Shown here one piece after another: positions 50,747-60,100 of a stretch of DNA of 64,000 nt. Each line of letters begins with the position of its first letter. Position 1 is the first letter of the stretch. The DNA comes from Firmicutes bacterium HGW-Firmicutes-7 (lineage in GTDB: Bacteria; Bacillota; Clostridia; Lachnospirales; Vallitaleaceae). The stretch spans positions 156,470 to 220,469 of the forward strand of contig PGZO01000004.1 in NCBI GenBank assembly GCA_002841375.1, in the 5' to 3' direction. Below the pieces are notes generated by a model. The model was given only the letters and a program-made list of their open reading frames with translations. It had not been told where the DNA came from and made no database searches. The position numbers were made by a program, and so were the translations under genes.

Positions 50747-50862
50747 TTATTGTCTTTCCATCCAAATGCATTAGACTTTTTGGAGGTGAGTACCATAAAA
50801 ACCATTATTGATTTTGTTAAAAAGTAGCGAAGGAGAGTTCTGCAATTAAAAGATGTTATTTG

Positions 50863-50922
50863 AAAAGCACAGTAACGCCAATACTGCCTTTAGGGGACAG
50901 AATTTGGGTTATTGTGCTTTTT
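50863..50922 (+). terminator. Long-hairpin terminator after the chemoreceptor
   Basis: AAAAGCACAGTAAC (50863-50876) pairs with GTTATTGTGCTTTT (50908-50921) apart from one mismatch, with T residues after. The loop is about 30 bases. The rest of the gap 50747-51235 holds only a small inverted repeat (GATATCC 50952-50958 / GGATATC 50969-50975) and no gene I can support. Confidence 0.65.
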
Positions 50923-51235
50923 ATGTAAGTGTATATTTAAGGGGAATTTTGGATATCCTTTGCACAGCGGATATCATCAATACTGCTTACCATAGGTAAC
51001 ATGAGCCACAGAAAGCCTACAGTTACTGGATGTTTTTAGCAAATACAAGGTTTGACAGATGTTTTTCACTAAAAAGTTGGCAATCAGCATTAATTTAAAA
51101 GCATGACTATAATCTTATTTCAATAGCCAATTTTATACCAGTGCTACATAAATTTACAATTAATCTTCTTCCCATCTGTCTAAACCTATGATAATATAAG
51201 ATTAAATAGAAATAAATGTAAAATGATGAGAGAAG

Positions 51236-51568
51236 ATGAAAAAAATGGGAAGTGCACTAACATCAGGTAGCGAGGGGCTATTGGAGGTTCGCTTTTGCGT
51301 ATCTTATGTTCGAGAATCAGGCGTTAAGTTGAGTGAAAATGAACTTGAATACGCAGCTAATCTAGGTGGGTCTTTTAAAGTACCTACAAATAACCGATCG
51401 AAGCACACCACCCCCAATCATGAAACTTCCTTCTTCCAACAAATTCAAAATATCCAATATAAGTATAAAAAATATTTAAAAACCTACTCACATAATGGCT
51501 GCTTTTTGCGTTCTGGAAATTATGACTGTGAATTCCAACGTACAGAGACTACCATAGAAGCGGCGTAG
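51236..51568 (+). CDS. Doubtful 110-residue reading frame
   Basis: Open frame MKKMGSALTSGSEGLLEVRF... ending TETTIEAA, preceded by AGAGAAG. No signal peptide, domain or family I know; composition is uneven and the surrounding DNA is decayed. It may be chance or part of a lost gene. Confidence 0.25.
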   Translation: MKKMGSALTSGSEGLLEVRFCVSYVRESGVKLSENELEYAANLGGSFKVPTNNRSKHTTPNHETSFFQQIQNIQYKYKKYLKTYSHNGCFLRSGNYDCEFQRTETTIEAA

Positions 51569-51677
51569 GTTTTTTTGTTTTACAAAGAAATTAGGCAACC
51601 GGTAGTTTTAAGCGTTTGAGTGTTAACCAATAGTTAAAATAAGTTGATTTGATAGTTTAGTTGTGGGGGAAGTATCA

Positions 51678-52079
51678 ATGAATCTACAGCAATATCTTAT
51701 GGAACAAGGTTTTATAATTAATGACGTTATGTCTTTTGACAACCAAGGTGAGATCGTCCTATCTACTGGTTTTGTGAAAAATCAGATATTTGTGATTATC
51801 GATCATTTGAGTATCTTTGAAATACAATTTGATTATAAGCGATATTGCCAAAAGCAAAATGAATGGATGAAGCAATATGATTTTGTATATCGATTTGTAG
51901 AGAATGACTTGGAAACTGCAAAACTCTTCCTGGAATATACAGATAGCGATGTCGATTATAACGACATGCGTACTTTCAACAGAGAAGCCTCTGTAATAGA
52001 TCCATCACCGATGGAATGCTTATTTGAGGAACGATTTGCAGAAGCTTATGGTGAGGAAGCCTATCAGTATTTCAGATAG
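51678..52079 (+). pseudogene. Hypothetical protein, probably the surviving N-terminal piece of a larger gene
   Basis: 133 codons from ATG 51678 behind GGGGGAAG: MNLQQYLMEQGFIINDVMSF... to PMECLFEERFAEAYGEEAYQYFR. I do not recognise a domain with certainty. The end pattern (FEERFAEAYGEEAYQYF) looks like the point where larger helicase-associated proteins continue. Immediately after it, shifted in frame, an HRDC-like segment begins (52073), so the two pieces may be remains of one gene that lost its middle. Confidence 0.5.
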
Positions 52080-52198
52080 AAGATGTTATAGAAAAAGTGC
52101 CAAAGAGCAAAGAAGAGCTCAGTAAATGCAGTGGATTTGGTCCTGTAAAAACAGAAAAATATGGGGATCAGATTGTGAATATTTTCTTGGCACTTTAA
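52055..52198 (+). pseudogene. HRDC-domain fragment (RecQ-like C-terminus)
   Basis: In the frame after the stop at 52052 the sequence reads ...FQIEDVIEKVPKSKEELSKC, then SGFGPVKTEKYGDQIVNIFLAL and a stop at 52196-52198. The VPxSKEEL-GFGxxKxxKYGxxI pattern is that of the HRDC domain at the end of RecQ helicases and related proteins. There is no helicase body here. It overlaps the preceding fragment at the presumed deletion joint. Confidence 0.65.
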
Positions 52199-52548
52199 TG
52201 CTAATTAAGTTGGATAGTGCATCCGGGAGAAAATTGAGTTTTGATTATTTGAGAATTGTGTGGGAACTGTGTCGTGTCAGGTATCATAGTGGAGGAAGCA
52301 AAGCGACTGGAACTTACTCTGACCAAAGCATAAGAAGAGATGCAAAAAAAATTTTGGCATGACAATAGTGTATTGCGAAAACTTACTTCAAAAGCGGATG
52401 TTTCAAGGTGTTCGCAAAATGTCGTGATCTATTGATTATTTAAAAGACATATATCCTCTAGTGTCAGAAGATATTGTTAATATTTGACAAAAGATTCGAG
52501 GTTGATGTTGTAAAAAAAGATTATTGTAATCTGTGAGGAAGGTATAGT
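52199..52548. other. Decayed coding sequence before the defence-like operon
   Basis: Short stop-interrupted frames suggest former protein sequence, for example KFWHDNSVLRKLTSKADVS (about 52350-52410) and, shifted, LKDIYPLVSEDIVNI (about 52440-52485). I cannot assign the family. No promoter with both boxes in good spacing was found for the operon that starts at 52549. Confidence 0.4.
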
Positions 52549-54138
52549 ATGCCATCTATTGAATATGGTTTAGACGGTTACGGTAAAAAAACATATCCCA
52601 ATAATGCTCTTAGTGGACGGACTTATACGTGCCCTTATTGTAATGAAGGTATACATATAAGAAGATGTCATAATTGTGATGATTATTTTTCGCACAATCC
52701 AATTTTAAATAGAACTCCGCAGCAAATGATTTGTAAAGGGTATACAGGTAAAGGCGCGTACAAAAGGATTGAAGACAAAATTGACATAATATACATTAAT
52801 AATGGGGGCCTTCCTTTGTATTTGTGCGCGTATGCAGAAGGGAAATATGAACTTAGAGCATATTTTCCGCCAATAAGTGTAGCAAACGAAGAATTATTGA
52901 AAAGACATAATGTGAAAATTATAGTAAGCGAGAGCAAAAAAATAAGATCTGAATATTCAGCAAACAATTTGCGCAGTTACACAATTCGTTCAACAATACC
53001 TTGGATTGACGTAAGATGTGAAAGGATGGGGGATATGCGTATCCCATTGGAAGTAATTAAAAAATGGGAATGGGGTATTAGAGGGTTAGATAGTAAATTT
53101 GATATTTTTCATTCACACTATACAGGTGGTTATAGAGTAGCCCGGAATTCAAATATATTGGCTAGACAAGAATATCGAATTATTGTACCAAGTAGTAGCA
53201 AAGAGAAGATTTTAGGTATCAATTTTAGTCGATTAGGAAGTATTATATTTTCTGGAGACCCATTTGGTTATCAATATTCTGTTTTTTCAATGGTTATATC
53301 AGAGGTAACAAAGGAGGCAAAAGCTTATATTGAGAAACTTGGGTATCAATTACTTGAAAAATCTGATGAGATAGTTCCTTTATGGCCACCGGCGGCTATA
53401 GAGGGAAAAGAATTGGTTTATAAAAGAACTGATAATAGTGCATTTTTCTATCATAAAAACAATTCAGAGCAGGTAGTTTTTACTGTCAGCGATTATGGAT
53501 TAATTCAAGTAGATGAAAGTAATGACGTGTTCACTATAGATACAAATAATAAAACTCTAATATTGACAGATTATTTTAACGATTATTCAAAGGAAATACG
53601 ATTTGTATTAACTAAAAATAAAGATAATTATAAAGCAGACGAATTTGTTCCGGACTTATTTCTTCGGGATGAAAATTCTGCAAGGATAGAAGTGAACAAA
53701 GAATTAAAAGATATTCTAATTCTAGCAGACAAAAAAATGTATTTAGAATCAAATGTAAATGTTACTTCATGTATATTAAACAAACGATATGTTAGAATTT
53801 CATCTAAAAGACTTATTGAAAAAGTGAATAGAAAAGATGTACTGTTAATTGATATAGAGCCGTTTGGTCATTACTTTCTCTATGGAGAGGTTGAAAACCT
53901 AATGCAAAAAGAGGGTGAAATTGATTTTGAAGAACATTACCAAATCCTTATGAAATGTACTGGGCCATATAAACGGGTTGATTATATGTATTTTGATTTA
54001 ATGAGTAAAATTGAGAGTCATTCAAGCAGTATATTTAAGCTTATGAAAAAATGGCATAAGAATAATGAAATACCATGTTCGGCAACTAAATATTTAAAAA
54101 ATGTTGAGGGGATAATAACAAATGCAAAAAAAAGATAA
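52549..54138 (+). CDS. First gene of Druantia-like operon (DruB candidate), N-terminal zinc motif
   Basis: 529 residues, no signal peptide or membrane segment. An N-terminal metal-binding segment reads YTCPYCNEGIHIRRCHNCDD (two CxxC pairs) followed by YFSHNP and a later Cys in MICKGYTG. The rest shows no domain I know; it ends in a basic helix. GGAAGG precedes ATG 52549. Its stop overlaps the next gene by 17 bases. Position and length (about 530 residues, first of three genes upstream of a giant DUF1998-type helicase) fit DruB of Druantia type I. This identity is inferred from architecture only; a profile search with DruB would decide. Confidence 0.6.
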   Translation: MPSIEYGLDGYGKKTYPNNALSGRTYTCPYCNEGIHIRRCHNCDDYFSHNPILNRTPQQMICKGYTGKGAYKRIEDKIDIIYINNGGLPLYLCAYAEGKYELRAYFPPISVANEELLKRHNVKIIVSESKKIRSEYSANNLRSYTIRSTIPWIDVRCERMGDMRIPLEVIKKWEWGIRGLDSKFDIFHSHYTGGYRVARNSNILARQEYRIIVPSSSKEKILGINFSRLGSIIFSGDPFGYQYSVFSMVISEVTKEAKAYIEKLGYQLLEKSDEIVPLWPPAAIEGKELVYKRTDNSAFFYHKNNSEQVVFTVSDYGLIQVDESNDVFTIDTNNKTLILTDYFNDYSKEIRFVLTKNKDNYKADEFVPDLFLRDENSARIEVNKELKDILILADKKMYLESNVNVTSCILNKRYVRISSKRLIEKVNRKDVLLIDIEPFGHYFLYGEVENLMQKEGEIDFEEHYQILMKCTGPYKRVDYMYFDLMSKIESHSSSIFKLMKKWHKNNEIPCSATKYLKNVEGIITNAKKR

Positions 54139-56071
54139 TGATATTTTAGAATTATTGAATGACAATGATATTAACATATTATGCGAAAATTGTGATTTGA
54201 ACATGCTAATATCACCTATTAAACATAATTCAAAAAAATATGCTAAATATGTAAAATTTCTAGGTAATATGGATAAAAAATCACAATTGGTACAGATGAA
54301 TATGCCTAAATTTGCATATGAACTATTTCGAAAATCTGACTCTAATTATATAAAGCTACTCTCACAATATGGAAACCAAATAAAAAATAATTTCGAACAA
54401 ATACTAAATGATGCTTTTGGAGATGAATTTTCACCAAAAGATCTGGCTAAATATACGATTATAGAATATCACTCATTATTTGAAACCATACTAAGGGGAA
54501 CTGACTGTCATTTGGATTTAGAATTATTTTTTGTTCAAATGAAGATGTTTGGATATGATATTGATGAAGCAATAAAATTGGAAATCAATAAAGAATTTAC
54601 ATACGTCTCAGAAGTTGAAAAGATTCGAACAGACATATTACGAAATCAAAAACAAGAGATACAAATAATGAAATCCGACTTAGAAAATCAATTTCATGAG
54701 CAGATTAATGATAAAAATAAGACGATAAAACAATTGAAATTAGAAAATGTTGAATTAAAAAAGAAATCTGAAATTCAAAAAGATTCAATTGAAAAGTTAT
54801 CCGAAGAAATGGATCGATTGAATTCGGAAGCATCAACAGCACTAAAGTCAACGGATAATCAGCTGAATGAGAAGAAAACAGAGATTCAAAAATCTAAAAT
54901 ATACATTGAAGAATTAGTAAAAGACATTGAAGAATTAAAAATAATGCTTAACGATAAAAGTGAAAAATATTTTGATGAATTATCTATGAGATGGGAGTCT
55001 GAAAATCAAGATAAAATGTATGATAGATTAGTGTTAGAGGAGCATATATCTGAGTTTGAAGTACAAATAAAAGAATTGGAAGAAATAATATCTAATAAAG
55101 AAAGCTTACTTGAAAAATGGAATTATTCAATTGAAAACTTTTACGGTGAGATTGATAAAAAAATCATTGAACATAGGATTGAATCAAAGTTATTTTCTGA
55201 TTATGCACTTGCTACTAATGAAACAAACAGTGCTCAAAAAATTCTAAGCCAAGGTGGTAGCGCCTTTGTTTTAAAAGGTCAAACAGGTCTAGATAATGAA
55301 AGTTGTAAAGACGTGGATGAGTATTTTGAAATTGTGGAGAATAATTTGACTAATATTGGAGTTAAAATGCCCGAAAGAACAATTAGCCATTGCTTTAATG
55401 CCGCAATCAATGTAAATTTAGTTCCTTTGATATGTGGGTATAATGCACGCAAGATTGCACTGGCATTAATCGCTGCTAGATATGGAGAAATACCTGAAAT
55501 AATCAGTCTGCCAATAGGATTTAGTAATTCGATAGAATTAATAGATATGATTAAAAGAGCAGAAACAAAGACAATCATTGTGGAGGATGCATTTGGGACA
55601 ATGAATGAAAATGTATTGCTGCCTTATCTTAGAAATGTTCTGATCTATGAGAAAAAAGTGGTTTTTACAACAGAAGGAGCAACAGAATTAAAATATTTAC
55701 CTATGCATTTTTTTAATTACATAAAGTTAATAGTATCCACAAAAATGATAAATAAGAGTGTGAAGACACTGCGGTATGCAGATGCTGATAATCTGTTTTT
55801 ATCAGCTGACTACACTGGAAAAGAAATTGGACATAAATTATCTCGGCAACTTTTGGAATCAATTGGTATGGGGGATGGGTATGTATCTACCAGAGGGAAT
55901 TTGTTGTGTGAGTTGTTTAAATTCCAACCCGAACAAAACCATGTTTTGATGATTTACATAATTACTGAATTGAAATGGATTATGAACAATGAACAAAAAC
56001 AAGCATTTGAAGATTTATTAAGCTCTAATACAGACCTCTTTTCTTCCGAATTGCTTAAACTTATAAGGTGA
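54122..56071 (+). CDS. Coiled-coil protein with degenerate AAA+-like end (DruC candidate)
   Basis: 649 residues. Residues about 1-165 are globular; about 165-345 are nearly continuous coiled coil (Lys/Glu/Ile/Gln rich). The C-terminal domain (about 375-640) has an AAA+-like order of elements: ICGYNARKIALALIAARYGE where a P-loop would lie but without GK[ST], then KTIIVEDAF resembling Walker B (hhhhED), then VVFTTEG like sensor 1. So an ATPase-like fold that may no longer bind ATP normally. Start overlaps the previous gene; GAGGGGATAA precedes it. Size and position fit DruC of Druantia type I, by inference. Confidence 0.6.
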   Translation: MQKKDNDILELLNDNDINILCENCDLNMLISPIKHNSKKYAKYVKFLGNMDKKSQLVQMNMPKFAYELFRKSDSNYIKLLSQYGNQIKNNFEQILNDAFGDEFSPKDLAKYTIIEYHSLFETILRGTDCHLDLELFFVQMKMFGYDIDEAIKLEINKEFTYVSEVEKIRTDILRNQKQEIQIMKSDLENQFHEQINDKNKTIKQLKLENVELKKKSEIQKDSIEKLSEEMDRLNSEASTALKSTDNQLNEKKTEIQKSKIYIEELVKDIEELKIMLNDKSEKYFDELSMRWESENQDKMYDRLVLEEHISEFEVQIKELEEIISNKESLLEKWNYSIENFYGEIDKKIIEHRIESKLFSDYALATNETNSAQKILSQGGSAFVLKGQTGLDNESCKDVDEYFEIVENNLTNIGVKMPERTISHCFNAAINVNLVPLICGYNARKIALALIAARYGEIPEIISLPIGFSNSIELIDMIKRAETKTIIVEDAFGTMNENVLLPYLRNVLIYEKKVVFTTEGATELKYLPMHFFNYIKLIVSTKMINKSVKTLRYADADNLFLSADYTGKEIGHKLSRQLLESIGMGDGYVSTRGNLLCELFKFQPEQNHVLMIYIITELKWIMNNEQKQAFEDLLSSNTDLFSSELLKLIR

Positions 56072-56075
56072 TAGT

Positions 56076-57110
56076 ATGAAAGACAAATTGATAAAAAGTA
56101 TGTCTAAAGATCTAAATATAGTTCGTTTTTTAAATGAGACAGAATGCGAGTTCAACCAGAGATTAATCTATTCTGCTGGTGCTGCATGGGCAAAAACTTT
56201 GGTTTATGGACACTCGTATGTAGAAATTCAAGAAGAAAAGGGTTATCCAAATGCAGATATTATGTACATTGAGAGTCATTTGGCAAAAGTTTTGGAAATG
56301 TATCTGAAATGTTTTGAAATAAACTTGGATTGGATGGATTCTGATAATCCAGAACAATTTGCACGAAATTTAGCAGGTCACTTAATCGCACAGGTTCTTT
56401 ATTCTTACTGCTTAGCCAAAATAAATAGCAGACGCATAACTAAAGTTCCAGTTCGATATGTTGATTTTGGAGATAAGTATTTGATTAGGGGATCAGTAGA
56501 TTTTAACAGGAATGTATTTACTGTTGGCGCTAGTCAATGGATAGCTGGAGAATACGTAGCACCAATTATTGAAGATTTCGCTTCTATTCGTGTGCTAGGT
56601 AAAGACTATTATGATGTTATGATTAGAGAGTTCGAATGGAAAGGTAATGAATTGCAAAGCCATTACCAGATATTTATGATTGGGTCAAAAGGTCAATATT
56701 CAAAATGTTGGAAACATATTGAAATTAAGGACATACCCCAGGGCATTAGCTTGTTGAAACTAGAAGACGAATATAATGGAGGTTTTTTTCTAGTCGATAA
56801 GAAAAAAAATGAGTACAAAATTGCTGATTTAGATCCTTGGTATGTTGAGAAAAAAGAAGTATATCGAATTATGTATGCACTCAATTATTTCAATGATACC
56901 AAAGCTGAATATAAAGTAAAGGATATGCAAGAGTATTATATAATTAGATGTAGCAGTGCATTGCCAGAATATGAGTCGAGGATATTAATGGCATGTTCGT
57001 GGCCGTATGCAATGTACAATAATAATCATTTAAGGATAGTACCTCAATCGCTGTGGTCTATAGTTTTAGAAAAAATAAGTAATCTTGGGGTTGATATAAT
57101 ATATACATAG
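56076..57110 (+). CDS. Third gene of Druantia-like operon (DruD candidate)
   Basis: 344 residues, soluble, rich in Tyr and Trp; helical first half (about 1-125), beta-rich second half (YLIRGSVDFNRNVFTVGASQW and onward). No motif I can tie to a known enzyme. It begins 5 bases after the previous stop with AAGGTGAT overlapping that stop, and ends 20 bases before the helicase gene, so it is translated as part of one unit. Place and length agree with DruD of Druantia type I. Function unknown. Confidence 0.6.
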   Translation: MKDKLIKSMSKDLNIVRFLNETECEFNQRLIYSAGAAWAKTLVYGHSYVEIQEEKGYPNADIMYIESHLAKVLEMYLKCFEINLDWMDSDNPEQFARNLAGHLIAQVLYSYCLAKINSRRITKVPVRYVDFGDKYLIRGSVDFNRNVFTVGASQWIAGEYVAPIIEDFASIRVLGKDYYDVMIREFEWKGNELQSHYQIFMIGSKGQYSKCWKHIEIKDIPQGISLLKLEDEYNGGFFLVDKKKNEYKIADLDPWYVEKKEVYRIMYALNYFNDTKAEYKVKDMQEYYIIRCSSALPEYESRILMACSWPYAMYNNNHLRIVPQSLWSIVLEKISNLGVDIIYT

Positions 57111-57130
57111 TAGACCAAGGAGGAAGTGAC

Positions 57131-60100
57131 ATGAGTGAAATTGGAATTAGAAAGACCCATGATAGACTGAGAAGAAAACTGGGGGATTATATTAAGGCTC
57201 AATATTTTGCAGAAAATGACTTGCTGATGGATGCAGGAGATGAGCTACTAGCAAAAAAAGAGGTAATTTATCAAGAACCCTACATTGAAGTAACAAAAAA
57301 CTTTAAACAAGCGAAAGATGGATTTAAATCAGCAGATATAGGGAAAGAAAAAGAAAAAATTCTACAAGAATTGATTAATAAAAAATTGGGCGTGTTTGCC
57401 ACACCGTTTTTACATCAAATTCATGCTGTTGAAGACTATTATCATGGAAAAAATATAATGGTAACAACTGGAACTGGTTCTGGTAAGACAGAATGTTTCT
57501 TATGGCCGATTTTAATGGATCTAATAATTGAGTCTCAAAGCAATTTAGAGTCTTGGAATCATGAAGGTATTCGCGCACTCGTATTATACCCAATGAATGC
57601 ATTGGTTTCAGACCAACTTGGGAGAATGAGAAGCATTATAGGAAGAGAAGATGATGCATATAATACGATGCTTTGTAATGGTAGAGATAATGTTCGACGT
57701 GCAAGATTTGGAATGTATACAGGTAGAACCCCTTATGCAGGTGAAGATGATGAAGCAAAGAACAAGAATCTAGGGAAACTCATAAAGAAAAATTATATTA
57801 ATGCAAGTGCATATGACCAATTGAAAAAAATTGGGAGGATTCCATCAAAAAATCTAGAGGCGTTCGTAGCTTGCCTAGAAAAGGGAACTCAAAATACTTC
57901 ACCACAAGATTCTGAGGTATATACGAGGGGGGAAATGCATCATATTTGCCCAGACATATTAATTACAAACTATAGCATGTTGGAATACATGCTTATGCGT
58001 CCAATTGAAGACTCTTTCTGGTTAAAGACAATTGGTTGGTTAAATGAAAATGAAGAAAATAAGCTTCTATTGGTTATTGATGAAGCACATATGTATAGAG
58101 GCGCATCAGGAGGAGAGGTTTCGCTTTTAATAAGACGGTTGATGGATAAATTATGCATAGAACCGTCAAAAGTGAAATGCATACTTACAAGTGCAAGTAT
58201 GCCTACAGATAAAGATTTGGAATTACAAAAGTTTGCATGTAATCTTACTGGGAAAAATGTGGATGATACCAAATTTTCTATTGTGCGAGAAGAGATAGAA
58301 AAAGTTATTGGCAATGTTAAGGGTGATCATAAGCTAGCTGAATTTTTTAGCTCAATCGATTTAGTTGATTTGCAAGGAGATTTACACGATCGAACTAATG
58401 CACTGACAAAGATATCAAAGCATTTTAATTGGGGGGGTGTACCCAATGATGACATTGATATATGCAGTTGGCTGTATGAACGTATGGAAGGTAATTCACT
58501 AATGCTGCAAGTTATTTATACTTGTAGTATTAAAGGACTGGCTTTTTCTGAGATCGCTAAATTAGTATTTGAACCAGAAGTTTCAACGGAGTTAGCGGAG
58601 GCAGCACTTGAAATATTACTACAACTGGGAATTATGTCTAAATCAAAAAATGGAAAAGTTCTTCTGGGGTCTAAAGTTCATATGATGTTTAAGGGGTTGC
58701 AGGGTATTTATGCTTGTACGAATCCAGATTGCCATATGGGACATAGCGGGATGGGAATCAAACTTGGACATATCACTAATTTGGATATAGATGAATGTCC
58801 CTACTGTAAGAGTAGAATGTTTGAACTTATTATGGATAGAAGATGTGGAACTTTGTCTTTGCGTGCATTTATTGATGATGAGATCAACAACTTAACACCA
58901 TTTGATTTTTTATGGACAAAGAAAAATCAGATAATGAGAAAACCTAAGGAAATACATTTATGGTTGATGCCAGAAAATAGAGATGATTTCTTTAAGTTAA
59001 ACAAAAAAAAGGGCAAGGCTAAAGAACACTCTAGTATAGGCTATATGGATTCTAAGACGGGTTTACTATTTAGAGAAGAATCACATGAAGGTGAAGCAGG
59101 TTATATAAAGGTGTTGATATCGAATTATTATAGTGAAGATAATGAAGCCTATTCTTTTTCTACTTGTCCTAATTGTGGGAAAGATTATAATAGAAATACA
59201 TCCTTTATTACTCGAGGAAATGAGCCTTTCGCTAACATTGTCAAAGAACAATTTGATGCTCAAATTGCAAAAGACTTAGGCCTAACAAATGAGGGGAAAA
59301 AAGTATTGCTGTTTTCGGATAGTCGTCAAAGAGCTGCAACACTTGCAAGAGATATGACAATATCTTCTGATGGAGATGCAGGAAGACAGGCTATTTTTAT
59401 GGCACAAAAATTACTAGAAAATAGTTTTGATGGAGATTCAACATTAGATTTATTATACTACGCGTTTTTGAAAATAGTGCATGACAATAAACTGACGTTT
59501 TTTTATGGTGAAGAAAAAGAGATGTTTAAAAGTCAGTTAAAAAAATATGAGGAGTTTTATTCTGATAGACCAAAAGTTAAATACAGTCGAATGCGGGATA
59601 AAATTGGAAATCCACCGATTATGTTCTACCAGTTATTACTGAAAAATATTAGTGATAATTATAGATCATTCAATAACTTAGGATTAGGACAAGTTGTTTT
59701 GGTGGATAATGGAGAAGCCGGTGAAGATTTAGAATATGAAATACTAGAAAAAATTGAATTAAAAACTGGACTATGTATTGAGGATATCCGATCAATATAT
59801 AATACGTGGTTACAGTACCTTTTGGTGAGTAAAATTGCTATATTCCCAGAAATTGGTGATGAGGTCAGAGATGGTATCTTAGCATATGAACGAGGTGGGT
59901 TTGGAATTGATGAAATAGCTAAATTTCCTACATATATAAGAGAAATTCTAGAAAAACGTCTGTCAGAAGAACAGATGCAAATATTGTTGGAAAAAATTGA
60001 TGGATTAACGCAGATACTTCAATCGCCAGGTAGAAATCATAATAGAAGATATGTTTTTGCCGCAAGATTGGTATTAAAGACAGAAGAAAATTCGGAATGG

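Noticed and set aside
50786..50827. Short peptide frame after the chemoreceptor (GTG 50786)
   Set aside because: The presumed ribosome binding site GGAGG abuts the start codon with no spacing, so initiation there is unlikely.
50888..50922. GGGGACAG near 50894 as a second copy of the REP-like palindrome at 35142
   Set aside because: Only eight bases agree, the arms around it do not match, and the site is better explained as the loop of the chemoreceptor terminator.
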